64,000 bases of DNA from Belliella alkalica (lineage in GTDB: Bacteria > Bacteroidota > Bacteroidia > Cytophagales > Cyclobacteriaceae), in assembly GCF_022549785.1 (NCBI RefSeq), contig NZ_JAKZGO010000003.1, positions 298,439-362,438 on the forward strand. Direction: 5' to 3'. A program made the translations under genes and the position numbers. Below are positions 37,041 to 45,687 of this stretch, piece after piece. Numbering within the stretch: position 1 is the stretch's first letter; every line of letters begins with the position of its first letter. The notes beneath the pieces are model-generated. The model worked only from the letters and a program-made list of their open reading frames with translations. It ran no database searches and had not been told where the DNA came from.

Positions 37041-38276
37041 TTAAGATAGGTTTGATTGTTTTTTGGACTCATCTTTGAAGAAAATAAGGAAAAAGAACAC
37101 TACAAAAACTGCAATTCCAGATGGTATCATCCAGATAGATTGCCAATCATGCATACCATCTGCTGCTAAGTACATGTCTGAAACTTTTCCTGCCACAAAG
37201 AATCCTATCAGCATCCCCACACCATAAGTAGCAAGGGTAATAAGCCCCTGAGCTGATGATTTGAATTTTTCTCCTGCCTTTGAATCAGTGTAAATTTGAC
37301 CTGACACGAAGAAGAAATCATAACAGATCCCGTGGAGTGCAATACCGATAATCAACAAAAATAGGCCACTGTCAGCATCTCCTATGGCAAATAATATATA
37401 CCTGAGTACCCAAGCAATCATACCTAACAGTAATGTTTTTTTGAATCCGAACCTTTTGAAAAATACAGGCAATAGCAATAAGAACAGCGCTTCGGAGATC
37501 TGTCCTATTGTCATTTTGCCGGTAGGATCTGCGACCCCAATCTCTGCCAAGAATGGATTGGCATTTTGATAGTAAAAGGCCAAAGGAATACAGATCAATA
37601 TTGATGAAACGAAGAACACAGCAAAATTTCTCTCCTTTAATAAGCTTAATGCATCAAATCCCAAGATTTCTGAAATCCTCAATTTCTGTGTTCTGTCAGC
37701 TTTTGGAGGGGTTTTTGGTAATGTGAATGAGAAAATCCCCAAAATCAAAGAAGCTATGCCAGCAAGCATAAATGTGTTTTTCAAAAACCCAGATGCCATA
37801 TTTTCTACCGAATCCCAAGTAAACAAATAGCTGATCGAGAGACCTGCTACTATCCAGCCGATAGTACCCCAAACTCTAATGGTGGAGAAGTCTTTTTCAG
37901 GATCTTTCATTTGGTTGAAAGATACCGAATTGACCAAGGCCAAAGTTGGCATATACAAGATCATGTACAATAATAAATAAGGATAGAAGCTTACAAAATC
38001 CGCGGATTGGTACATGGCAAGCATAAGTCCTGCCCCTGCCAAGTGTAGCAAACCAAGTATTTTTTCGGCATTGAAATACCTATCTGCAATCAAACCAATA
38101 ATAAATGGAGCTATGATGGCCCCAAGAGATTGTGTCGAGAAAGCTGTAGCTATTTGGGTTCCTGTGGCATTTAGGTTTGCTCCAAGAAAGGTGCCTAGGG
38201 TGACAAACCATGATCCCCAAATAAAAAATTCTAGGAACATCATGAAAGAGAGACGAAAGCGAATTCCTGTACTCAT
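37041..38276 (-). CDS. MFS permease, nucleoside:proton symporter-like
   Basis: The 411-residue protein has about 12 membrane helices. The opening RFRLSFMMFLEFFIWGSWFVTLGTFL and the phrase VRVWGTIGWIVAGLSISY match the NupG/nucleoside-symporter branch of MFS, which in Bacteroidota is often linked to sugar-isomerase and Gfo/Idh/MocA genes. It probably imports the product of the periplasmic keto-glycoside enzymes. It is the first gene of the minus-strand operon, 6 bp ahead of the isomerase gene. Confidence 0.85.
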   Translation of the reverse strand: MSTGIRFRLSFMMFLEFFIWGSWFVTLGTFLGANLNATGTQIATAFSTQSLGAIIAPFIIGLIADRYFNAEKILGLLHLAGAGLMLAMYQSADFVSFYPYLLLYMILYMPTLALVNSVSFNQMKDPEKDFSTIRVWGTIGWIVAGLSISYLFTWDSVENMASGFLKNTFMLAGIASLILGIFSFTLPKTPPKADRTQKLRISEILGFDALSLLKERNFAVFFVSSILICIPLAFYYQNANPFLAEIGVADPTGKMTIGQISEALFLLLLPVFFKRFGFKKTLLLGMIAWVLRYILFAIGDADSGLFLLIIGIALHGICYDFFFVSGQIYTDSKAGEKFKSSAQGLITLATYGVGMLIGFFVAGKVSDMYLAADGMHDWQSIWMIPSGIAVFVVFFFLIFFKDESKKQSNLS

Positions 38277-38560
38277 TAATTTCGGTGGTTTTTAGGTTTA
38301 AATTAGGTTAATTGAATTCGAATGAAATGGCAAACTATTAATTTTAAGTTTAATATTTAGGCTTTTTCTATTAATTTTAAATTTCACAAACAAAAACGCA
38401 ATAAAGTAAAAAGTAAAAACTATTCATTTACCGTTTATAATGTTGTTTTGCACTTAATCATTTATTGTATTTGGTTTTCAAGATCAAATAATTGATAATT
38501 TATCCTTAATGTATCAAATTTCAAAATTTTTAATATTCAAAGAAATACAAAAAAATCATC
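38277..38560. promoter_or_regulatory. Divergent promoter region of the keto-glycoside locus
   Basis: The 284 bp between the divergent operons is AT-rich and must hold promoters for both. I do not find a clean TTTG-N19-TAnnTTTG on either strand, which suggests activator-dependent transcription. No regulator gene is adjacent. Confidence 0.4.
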
Positions 38561-39730
38561 ATGATGAAAAATAGAAAGCTAAAAATGGGAATGATAGGTG
38601 GAGGTCCAGGCTCTTTTATAGGTGCTATCCATAGGAACGCTGCTTTGATGGATGGTTTGATTGAAATAGTGGCTGGTGTTTTTAGCAGTAAACCAGAGAA
38701 ATCTATTCAGACAGGAAAAGAATTGATGCTTGATGAAAATAGGGTTTATAGTTCTTATGATGAAATGTTTGAAAAAGAGCTTCAATTGCCAATTTCTGAA
38801 AGAATTGATATTGTGAGTATTGTAACTCCAAACCATGCCCATTTTGACCCAACAAAAAAAGCTTTGGAATTGGGTTTTCATGTTATTTTGGATAAGCCAA
38901 TGACATTGAATTACCATGAAGGAAAAGAATTGTATCGTATCATTGAAAATGCTAAGGGGCTTTTTTGTCTTACGCATACCTACACAGGATATCCCATGGT
39001 CAAACAAGCCAAGCAAATGATAGAAGATGGATTGATTGGGGAGGTAAGGAAAGCTTATGTCGAATATCCTCAAGGCTGGTTATGGAAGTTGTTGGAATCT
39101 GAGGACAATAAGCAGGCACAATGGAGGACAGACCCAAGTAAAAGTGGAGCTTCTGGATGTTTTGGTGACATAGGAACGCATGCATTCAATTTGGTAGAAT
39201 ATGTGTCAGGCCAAAAAGTAGCTAAAATTTGTGCAGACTTGGATATCAAAGTTGAAGGAAGGCAATTGGATGATGATGGTGCAGTATTGATGCGTTTTGA
39301 AAACAATGCTTCTGGAATCCTCACAGCTTCACAAATAGACACTGGAGCAGAGAATAACCTGAAGTTTAAGATCTATGGAGACAAAGGTGGTCTTGAATGG
39401 ATGCAAGAAGATTGTAATTCTTTGATTTTGAGATGGCCGGATAAGCCTGATGAAATTTATAGAGCTGGTTCACCATACCTTTCCTCTTTGGCCCAAGAGA
39501 ATACACGGACACCGGCTGGACACCCAGAGGGATATATGGAGGCCTTTGCTAACATATACAGGAATTTTGCTCGTTGTATTTATGCCAAGCAAAATGGTGT
39601 TGAACCGAAAAAGGAGTGGCTTGATTTTCCTGGTGCTGAAGATGGTATCAGAGGAATGGCATTTGTTGAGCATGTTTTGAAAAGTTCAGCCTCAGACCAA
39701 AAGTGGACTCCGTTTATTGTTGAAAAGTAG
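38561..39730 (+). CDS. Gfo/Idh/MocA family oxidoreductase
   Basis: The 389-residue protein has an N-terminal Rossmann fold (MGMIGGGPGSFIGAIHRNAA), the conserved VSIVTPNHAHFDPTKKAL and HVILDKPMTLNYHEG (catalytic Lys of the EKP-type motif, here DKP), and a C-terminal alpha/beta domain with GASGCFGDIGTHAFNLVEYV (substrate-binding His). It has no signal, so it acts in the cytosol, probably reducing a 3-keto sugar to the parent sugar with NAD(P)H. A second ATG three bases downstream is an equally good start. Confidence 0.88.
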   Translation: MMKNRKLKMGMIGGGPGSFIGAIHRNAALMDGLIEIVAGVFSSKPEKSIQTGKELMLDENRVYSSYDEMFEKELQLPISERIDIVSIVTPNHAHFDPTKKALELGFHVILDKPMTLNYHEGKELYRIIENAKGLFCLTHTYTGYPMVKQAKQMIEDGLIGEVRKAYVEYPQGWLWKLLESEDNKQAQWRTDPSKSGASGCFGDIGTHAFNLVEYVSGQKVAKICADLDIKVEGRQLDDDGAVLMRFENNASGILTASQIDTGAENNLKFKIYGDKGGLEWMQEDCNSLILRWPDKPDEIYRAGSPYLSSLAQENTRTPAGHPEGYMEAFANIYRNFARCIYAKQNGVEPKKEWLDFPGAEDGIRGMAFVEHVLKSSASDQKWTPFIVEK

Positions 39731-39834
39731 TTGGTTTCCCGATTCAAGGGATCTAAATTCTTCTCTATCGCTCAGTAAAACAATTTTAAATCTAAAATCT
39801 AAAATTAAACCTAAAACCTAAAAAACATTCACTT

Positions 39835-40887
39835 ATGAAAACTATTAAAGGGCCAGCAATATTTTTGGCACAATTTGCTGATGATAAAGCACCATTCAAC
39901 GATTTGAAAAGTATCTGCGAATGGATGGCTTCAGTAGGATACTATGGAGTCCAAATCCCATCTTGGGACAGCAGATTGATAGATTTACAAAAAGCAGCGG
40001 AAAGTCAAACTTATGCTGATGAGATCAAAGGTATTGTCAATGAAGCTGGATTGGAAATCACAGAACTTTCCACTCATCTTCAAGGTCAGCTGGTAGCTGT
40101 TCACCCTGCTTATAATGAGCTTTTTGATGGATTTGCACCTGCAAATTTGGCAGGAGATCTAAAAGGGAAGACCGAATGGGCTACTCAGCAGCTAAAATAT
40201 GCAGCGAAAGCTTCAAAAAACTTAGGTCTGACTGCGCATGCTACATTTTCTGGAGCATTGATGTGGCATACAGTTTATCCATGGCCACAGAGACCAGCAG
40301 GTTTGGTCGATACTGGATTTACAGAGCTAGCCAAAAGATGGTTGCCAATTTTAGATACTTTCGAAGAAAATGGAGTAGATCTTTGCTACGAGTTACATCC
40401 TGGGGAAGATTTGCATGATGGGATTACATTTGAAATGTTTTTGGAAAAAGTAAATAACCACAAGCGTGCAAATATACTTTATGATCCGAGCCATTTTGTT
40501 TTGCAATGTTTGGATTATTTGCAATTCATTGACATTTATCATGATAGGATCAAGATGTTTCATGTCAAAGATGCTGAATTCAACCCGACAGGACGACAAG
40601 GAGTATATGGAGGCTACCAAGGTTGGATAGATCGTGCAGGAAGATTCCGCTCACTTGGAGATGGTCAGGTGGATTTTAGTGGTATATTTAGCAAACTTTC
40701 GCAGTATGACTTCGATGGTTGGGCAGTATTGGAATGGGAATGTGCCATCAAACATCCAGAACAAGGAGCGATCGAAGGTGCTCAATTTATAGCTGACCAC
40801 ATTATTACAGTCACTGATAAGGCATTTGATGATTTTGCAGGATCAGGAGCTGATGAAGCTTTTAACAAAAAAATATTAGGAATTTAA
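39835..40887 (+). CDS. Cytosolic sugar isomerase/epimerase, TIM barrel
   Basis: The 350-residue protein lacks a signal peptide. Features of the AP-endonuclease-2 TIM barrel are visible: VGYYGVQIPSWDSRLID, ITELSTHLQGQLVAVHP, GVDLCYELHPGEDLHDG (metal Glu), NILYDPSHFVLQCLDYLQF (metal Asp and His), KMFHVKDAEFNPTGRQG and AVLEWECA. It is the cytosolic counterpart of the two exported TIM barrels across the divergent promoter and likely handles the imported keto sugar. Confidence 0.85.
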   Translation: MKTIKGPAIFLAQFADDKAPFNDLKSICEWMASVGYYGVQIPSWDSRLIDLQKAAESQTYADEIKGIVNEAGLEITELSTHLQGQLVAVHPAYNELFDGFAPANLAGDLKGKTEWATQQLKYAAKASKNLGLTAHATFSGALMWHTVYPWPQRPAGLVDTGFTELAKRWLPILDTFEENGVDLCYELHPGEDLHDGITFEMFLEKVNNHKRANILYDPSHFVLQCLDYLQFIDIYHDRIKMFHVKDAEFNPTGRQGVYGGYQGWIDRAGRFRSLGDGQVDFSGIFSKLSQYDFDGWAVLEWECAIKHPEQGAIEGAQFIADHIITVTDKAFDDFAGSGADEAFNKKILGI

Positions 40888-40914
40888 TAACCATCAATAA
40901 ACAATTAAAAAAAA

Positions 40915-41340
40915 ATGAAACTAATTAAACCCTTTTCTATTGGCATAATTGCACTTTCTTCTTTGGCTTATGCTTGCGGAGGTGGAAGTCAAGAATCGAC
41001 CGAAACTGCCAGCAATTCTTCTGCCGCTCCAGCTCAAGAAACAAAAGTGAGTTTGGAAGACAAATATAAAGATGATCCGATTTTTGTTACTGGATCATTG
41101 AAAGCTAAAGAGGCAGGCTGTACGGCTTGCCACATGTTAGAGCGAAAAGTAGTTGGACCATCTTACGCAGACGTTGCAGAGAAATATGAAAACACTCCAG
41201 AAAATGTATCAATGCTAGCTGATCATGTAATCAACGGCAATGTTGGCAATTGGGGAGAGATTCAGATGCCTTCTCATCCACATTTGGAGAGATCTGACGT
41301 GGAAGATATGATTAAGTATGTATTACTATTAAAAAGATAA
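40915..41340 (+). CDS. Cytochrome c lipoprotein
   Basis: The 141-residue protein has a lipoprotein signal with Cys21 (SSLAYACGGG), a low-complexity Ser/Ala linker, and a monoheme class I cytochrome c: heme motif C69-TA-C72-H73 and the probable axial Met118 in EIQMPSHPHL. It probably receives electrons from the GMC dehydrogenase and passes them to the respiratory chain. In known glucoside 3-dehydrogenases the third subunit is such a cytochrome. Confidence 0.9.
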   Translation: MKLIKPFSIGIIALSSLAYACGGGSQESTETASNSSAAPAQETKVSLEDKYKDDPIFVTGSLKAKEAGCTACHMLERKVVGPSYADVAEKYENTPENVSMLADHVINGNVGNWGEIQMPSHPHLERSDVEDMIKYVLLLKR

Positions 41341-41341
41341 A

Positions 41342-42079
41342 ATGAAAACTCTTAAATATTCGATTTTTGCACTTTCAGTGCTAACTTTTGCTTGTGGTGG
41401 AAGCCAAGAAGTAAGGGAAGTGACCATTGAAAATGAAGTTGTTGAAGTAGAGTCAGAATGGGTTAGCCTTTTTGATGGGGAGTCTTTTTCAGGTTGGGAA
41501 AAGTATGGAGGAGGAGAAGTTGGAGCAGCATGGAAAGTTCAAAATGGGTCTATTTACCTAGATGCGACAAATAAAGATGGATGGCAAACTGGTGATGGAG
41601 GTGATATTGTAACCAAAGAGGAATTCGATAATTTTCACTTAAAAGTAGAATGGAAAATTGCCAAAGATGGAAATAGCGGAATCATTTTCTATGTCCATGA
41701 TTCTGAAGAATATCAATATCCTTGGATGACAGGAATGGAAATGCAGGTTTTGGACAATGATGGACATCCTGATGCTAAAATCACAACCCATAGAGCTGGG
41801 GACTTATACGATTTGATAGACTCTAGTGAAGAAACCGTCAAGCCTGTTGGTGAATGGAACCTTGCCGAGATAGTGTCTAAGGATGGGAACTTAGAGCTTC
41901 ACCTGAATGGTACAAAAGTGGTGGAGACAACTCTTTGGACTCCTGAGTGGGAAGAAATGATTTCCAAAAGCAAGTTCAAGGATATGCCAGGTTTTGGTAC
42001 ATTCAAAACTGGAAAAATTGCCCTTCAAGATCATGGAGATGAAGTTTGGTTTAGAAACATCGAAATTAAGAAGCTATAA
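41342..42079 (+). CDS. DUF1080 lipoprotein, candidate 3-keto-disaccharide hydrolase
   Basis: The 245-residue protein has a lipobox (LTFACGG, Cys18) and one DUF1080 domain, a concanavalin-like jelly roll: WVSLFDGESFSGWEKYGGG, GDIVTKEEFDNFHLKVEWKI, NSGIIFYVHDSEEYQYPWMTGMEMQ, HRAGDLYDLI and GKIALQDHGDEVWFRNIEIK. Several members hydrolyse 3-keto-glycosidic bonds. It begins 1 bp after the cytochrome stop codon, so the two are cotranscribed. Outer-membrane or periplasmic anchoring fits cleavage of oxidised oligosaccharides outside the cytosol. Confidence 0.87.
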   Translation: MKTLKYSIFALSVLTFACGGSQEVREVTIENEVVEVESEWVSLFDGESFSGWEKYGGGEVGAAWKVQNGSIYLDATNKDGWQTGDGGDIVTKEEFDNFHLKVEWKIAKDGNSGIIFYVHDSEEYQYPWMTGMEMQVLDNDGHPDAKITTHRAGDLYDLIDSSEETVKPVGEWNLAEIVSKDGNLELHLNGTKVVETTLWTPEWEEMISKSKFKDMPGFGTFKTGKIALQDHGDEVWFRNIEIKKL

Positions 42080-42096
42080 ATCCAACTAGAATTTAT

Positions 42097-42206
42097 AACC
42101 ACAAAGAGCACAAAGCAAACACAATGTACACGAAGTTTTAGCCTAAGCAGGTTGATCCACTTGTAAACTTTGTGCAAGACTTAGTGACCTTTGTGGTTTA
42201 TTTTTT
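42097..42206 (+). terminator. Long inverted repeat of the CACAAAG type, probable terminator
   Basis: AACCACAAAG (42097-42106) and CTTTGTGGTT (42189-42198) pair perfectly, with secondary copies GAGCACAAAG and CTTTGTGCAAG inside. TATTTTTTT follows on the right. The arms look like a dispersed repeat placed behind the DUF1080 gene. Confidence 0.55.
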
Positions 42207-42239
42207 TGAATAGATCTATTCTAAAGTAGAAGTGTAACT

Positions 42240-42968
42240 TTACTCGTGAGTCAAAATCATTGCTTCCAGCCTATTGTAGCATTTTTCGGATAATGATACA
42301 AAGTCATTTGTTTCCTTGTAGGGTTTTGGAGAAATTGGCGAAGAAAAATAGATGTCGATTTTCCCTGGACGGAGTAGGATAGATCCTCTTCGCATGATTT
42401 TATCAGCACCTATAATAGCCATAGGTAAAATAGGAACCTCAGTATCTACAGCTATTCTAAATGCCCCTTTTTGAAATGGGAGTAAAGTCTGCTCGCTTTC
42501 ATTTCTGGTACCTTCGGGTGCTACCACAATGGAAATACCTGTATTCAGGATTTCAAGGAGTTTTTGTACGGATACTTTTCGAGAATTCGCATCCTTTCGA
42601 TCTACCCAAACAGCCAGCCTTGAGGTTATGAAACCAAAAACCGGGATTTTTGAAAGTTCTTTCTTTCCTATGGCACGTAATTCTTGGGGGATGGCAATTG
42701 GAATTACAGGTGCGTCAATGAATGAACGATGGTTGAAAATGTAGATATAGGGCTGCTTGGGGTCAATATGTTTTTTTCCGTGAACATGATATCTGATTCC
42801 AACCAAAGTTGACCAAGCCTTTACCCAAATTCGAATAAAGAAAAATGCAAATTTTCCAGCTTTTGGAGATATTGCATAAGGAATTACCACAAACCAACCG
42901 AATATCAGCATAAACACAGCAAAAAGGATTGCAGCATAAAAGGTATAAATCCACTGGAAGACTTTCAT
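42240..42968 (-). CDS. plsC: 1-acyl-sn-glycerol-3-phosphate acyltransferase (PlsC family)
   Basis: The 242-residue protein has an N-terminal membrane helix (YAAILFAVFMLIFGWFVVIPYA) and the acyltransferase motifs NHRSFIDAP (catalytic His80 and Asp85), VWVDRKDANSRK, VAPEGTRNESEQTLLPFQKGAFRIA and VPILPMAIIGADKIM. It transfers an acyl chain to lysophosphatidic acid in phospholipid synthesis. It is a single minus-strand gene. Confidence 0.92.
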   Translation of the reverse strand: MKVFQWIYTFYAAILFAVFMLIFGWFVVIPYAISPKAGKFAFFFIRIWVKAWSTLVGIRYHVHGKKHIDPKQPYIYIFNHRSFIDAPVIPIAIPQELRAIGKKELSKIPVFGFITSRLAVWVDRKDANSRKVSVQKLLEILNTGISIVVAPEGTRNESEQTLLPFQKGAFRIAVDTEVPILPMAIIGADKIMRRGSILLRPGKIDIYFSSPISPKPYKETNDFVSLSEKCYNRLEAMILTHE

Positions 42969-43000
42969 AGATCAGACACTTTCTGTATTTTTGTACAAGT

Positions 43001-43067
43001 TTAAAATAATTTACAACTCTTTACTTGCAATTGACCCCTGAAAGCGTTTTCAGGGGTTTGTTTTTTT
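43001..43067 (+). ncRNA. Possible short RNA between plsC and rpsA
   Basis: TATTTTTG (42987-42994) fits TAnnTTTG and sits 19 nt after a TTTC. Some 40 nt on, ACCCCTGAAA-GCG-TTTTCAGGGGT (43034-43057) is a strong hairpin followed by TTTGTTTTTTTT. The hairpin has T's only on the plus-strand side, yet no plus-strand gene ends here, so a short transcript is the simplest reason for it. Confidence 0.3.
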
Positions 43068-43068
43068 T
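43034..43068 (+). terminator. Strong terminator hairpin without an upstream plus-strand gene
   Basis: Perfect stem of at least 9 bp (ACCCCTGAA / TTCAGGGGT) followed by a long T-run. Confidence 0.7.
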
Positions 43069-43309
43069 GAACTTGTCGCGTTATCTTTGAATTAATTGAC
43101 ATCTGAAAAAGATAAATTTCAATCATTAATCAAGCTTTATATCCAAAATACTATGGGAAGAAATCATGTAGGCGATTTTTTCTATAGAAAGGTTTGGGTT
43201 TTTACCGAAAACCACCGCTAATTCGAAGTAAATTAATACTAATTCTATTAGTGTAATTCAATTCACCGCTTTTGCAAAACAAAAGAAAGCTAATGTAACA
43301 AATATGTAA

Positions 43310-43490
43310 ACCACATAGTGACATAGAGACCATAGTAGCTATGTTGTAAAAACTATGTGCAACTATGTGTCTATGTGGTAGTAATAATTAACCACATATT
43401 CATATTGAAAATATAGAAGCTAAGTGGTAAAAAATAACGAGTAATTAAGTATCTATATTAAAAAAAAAATAAAACCACATAGACACATAG
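43310..43490. repeat. Cluster of ACCACATAG-type inverted repeats
   Basis: ACCACATAGTGACATAG (43310-43326) faces CTATGTGTCTATGTGGT (43363-43379). A second pair, ACCACATATT...TAAGTGGT, spans 43391-43428. A single arm ACCACATAGACACATAG lies at 43474-43490. These phrases also occur twice or more inside each arm. They resemble the CACAAAG repeat at 42097, with a T replacing an A. Confidence 0.7.
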
Positions 43491-43642
43491 AAAACATAGG
43501 AGCTAAGAAAATAAATTTTTAAGGGGGTAATCCGTTTTTTTTGTTTAAGAGAAGTAAGGTTCAAGATTTTTAAAAAGTTAACCCAATAAAGAACTTAATG
43601 TAAAAATATTGATGACAATATTCACTTTTTATCAAATTTCCC

Positions 43643-43764
43643 TACCTTTGCAGTCCGTTCGGTCGGACGGGGTTTCGGGTATTGATTATCAGGGACTTTT
43701 CCAAAAACTAAAAACCTCAACCCGATGATCCTAGGGTTGTTGAAAATCAGGATTATTTTACAAT
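43643..43764 (+). promoter_or_regulatory. rpsA promoter and structured 5' leader
   Basis: TACCTTTG (43643-43650) is a -7 box. Directly downstream is GTCCG-TTCGGT-CGGAC (43653-43668), and near the start codon CAACCC...GGGTTG (43718-43739). The leader of about 105 nt is long enough for autoregulation by S1, but no known motif is recognised. The -33 box is poor. Confidence 0.5.
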
Positions 43765-45534
43765 ATGTCTAATCAAAAAGATTTTAACTGGGAAGATTTC
43801 GACACCAAAGGTTTTGGTGAAGGTTACTCCAAAGACAAAAGAGCCGAAATGGAAGCTCTTTACGCTGGAACTTTGAACGAGATCACCGAAAAAGAAGTCA
43901 TCAAAGGTACTGTAGTAGGTATCAATGACAAAGATGTGATCATCAACATTGGTTTCAAATCTGACGGTTTGGTTCCAAGAACAGAATTCAGAGACCTTCC
44001 GGATCTTAAGATCGGTGATGAAGTTGAATTGTTCATCGAAGAGCAAGAAAACTCACTTGGTCAGTTGGTTCTTTCCAGAAAGAAAGCAAGAATGGTCCGT
44101 GCATGGAGCGACATCGAAGCTGCGCTAGAGCATGACAATGTGATTGAAGGTCTTGTGAAGAGAAGAACTAAGGGTGGTTTGATCGTAGATATCTACGGTG
44201 TAGAAGCATTCTTGCCAGGTTCTCAAATTGACGTGAAGCCTATCAGAGATTTCGATATCTATGTAGGTAAGAAAATGGAAGTGAAAGTGGTGAAAATCAA
44301 CCACACTAATGATAACGTAGTAGTATCTCACAAAGTGTTGATCGAGAAAGATCTTGAGAAGCAAAAAGCTGAGATCTTGAACAACCTTGAGAAAGGTCAA
44401 GTACTTGAAGGTGTAATCAAAAACATGACAAACTTCGGTGTATTCATCGATTTGGGTGGTGTTGATGGTTTACTTCACATTACTGATATCTCTTGGGGAA
44501 GAATCAATCATCCAGAAGAAGTACTTAATTTGGACGATAAAGTTCAGATTGTGGTTCTTGATTTTGATGATGACAAGAAGAGAATTTCTTTGGGTATGAA
44601 GCAGCTTACTGCTCATCCTTGGGATGCACTTTCTGCTGAACTTGAGATCGGTTCTAAGGTACAAGGTAAGATTGTAAACGTAGCTGACTACGGTGCATTC
44701 TTGGAACTTGCTCCTGGAGTAGAAGGTTTGATCCACGTTTCTGAAATGAGCTGGTCACAGCACTTGAGAAATCCAGCTGACTTCGTGAAAGTTGGTGACG
44801 AAATCCAAGCTGTTGTATTGACATTGGATAAGGACGAGAGAAAAATGTCTCTTGGTATCAAGCAATTGACTGAAGATCCTTGGACTAAAGGTGACATGGC
44901 TGCAAAATATGCAGTTGGCACTAAGCACAAAGGTGTGGTAAGAAACTTGACTAACTTCGGCTTGTTCCTTGAATTGGAAGAAGGAATCGATGGTTTGGTT
45001 CACGTATCTGACCTTTCTTGGACTAAAAAAATCAAGCATCCATCTGAGTTTGTAAAAGTAGGTGATGAATTGGATGTTGCTGTTTTGGAACTTGATGTGG
45101 ACAACAGAAGATTGGCACTAGGTCATAAGCAATTGGAAGAAAACCCTTGGGATACTTTCGAAAGCGTATTCCCTGTAGGTTCTGATCACAAGTGTACTGT
45201 AGTTTCTAAAAACGATAAAGGTGCAGTTCTAGAACTTCCTTACGGACTAGAAGGATTCGCTACTTCCAAAAACTTGGAAAAAGCAGATGGTTCTTCTGTA
45301 GAAGTAGGAGAGGCACTAGACTTCAAAGTAACTGAATTCTCTAAAGATGATAAGAGAATCGTTCTTTCTCACACTGCTACATTCAGAGAAGAAGCAAAAC
45401 CTGCTGCTGCTCCTAAGAAAGCTAAGAAGAAAGAAGACGCTCCTTCATCAGCTGCTCCAGCTGAAAAGTCTACCCTAGGTGATTTGGACGCTTTGGCAGA
45501 ATTGAAAGAGAAAATGGAAGGCGGTAAAAAATAA
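43765..45534 (+). CDS. rpsA: 30S ribosomal protein S1
   Basis: The 589-residue protein contains six S1 RNA-binding repeats, recognisable by recurring phrases such as VLEGVIKNMTNFGVFIDLGG, GLLHITDISWGRINHPEEVL and KRISLGMKQL (about residues 45-540). A Lys/Ala-rich tail follows. Codon use is noticeably more biased (AAC, ATC, TTC, AGA) than in neighbours, fitting high expression. S1 binds mRNA during initiation; in Bacteroidota, which usually lack strong Shine-Dalgarno sequences, it is thought to matter especially. Confidence 0.96.
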   Translation: MSNQKDFNWEDFDTKGFGEGYSKDKRAEMEALYAGTLNEITEKEVIKGTVVGINDKDVIINIGFKSDGLVPRTEFRDLPDLKIGDEVELFIEEQENSLGQLVLSRKKARMVRAWSDIEAALEHDNVIEGLVKRRTKGGLIVDIYGVEAFLPGSQIDVKPIRDFDIYVGKKMEVKVVKINHTNDNVVVSHKVLIEKDLEKQKAEILNNLEKGQVLEGVIKNMTNFGVFIDLGGVDGLLHITDISWGRINHPEEVLNLDDKVQIVVLDFDDDKKRISLGMKQLTAHPWDALSAELEIGSKVQGKIVNVADYGAFLELAPGVEGLIHVSEMSWSQHLRNPADFVKVGDEIQAVVLTLDKDERKMSLGIKQLTEDPWTKGDMAAKYAVGTKHKGVVRNLTNFGLFLELEEGIDGLVHVSDLSWTKKIKHPSEFVKVGDELDVAVLELDVDNRRLALGHKQLEENPWDTFESVFPVGSDHKCTVVSKNDKGAVLELPYGLEGFATSKNLEKADGSSVEVGEALDFKVTEFSKDDKRIVLSHTATFREEAKPAAAPKKAKKKEDAPSSAAPAEKSTLGDLDALAELKEKMEGGKK

Positions 45535-45595
45535 GACGCTAGACGTGATAAGCGAGATGCGAGACACGTGATAAGTCTTATGCTTAAATAATAAG

Positions 45596-45630
45596 AAAGT
45601 GGCTACCGGAAGGTGGTCACTTTTTTTATT
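45596..45630 (+). terminator. Terminator of rpsA
   Basis: AAAGTGGCTACC pairs with GGTGGTCACTTT around a GGAA loop (12 bp, two G-U pairs), followed by T's. Just upstream, 45535-45580 has repetitive AGACG/GAGACACGTGATAAG phrases of unknown meaning. Confidence 0.85.
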
Positions 45631-45687
45631 AACACTTAATTTTGAACTAAAGATAGAGGAATATGAAAATATTGTTTAAATTCCACA

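Larger units (their letters stand above)
42969..43764. other. Intergenic region with hairpins, CACATAG repeats and rpsA leader
   Basis: About 800 bp without a gene. In order: a possible promoter plus terminator that would give a short plus-strand RNA (42987-43065), a block of accACATAG-type inverted repeats (43310-43490), and the rpsA promoter and leader (43643-43764). Confidence 0.6.
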
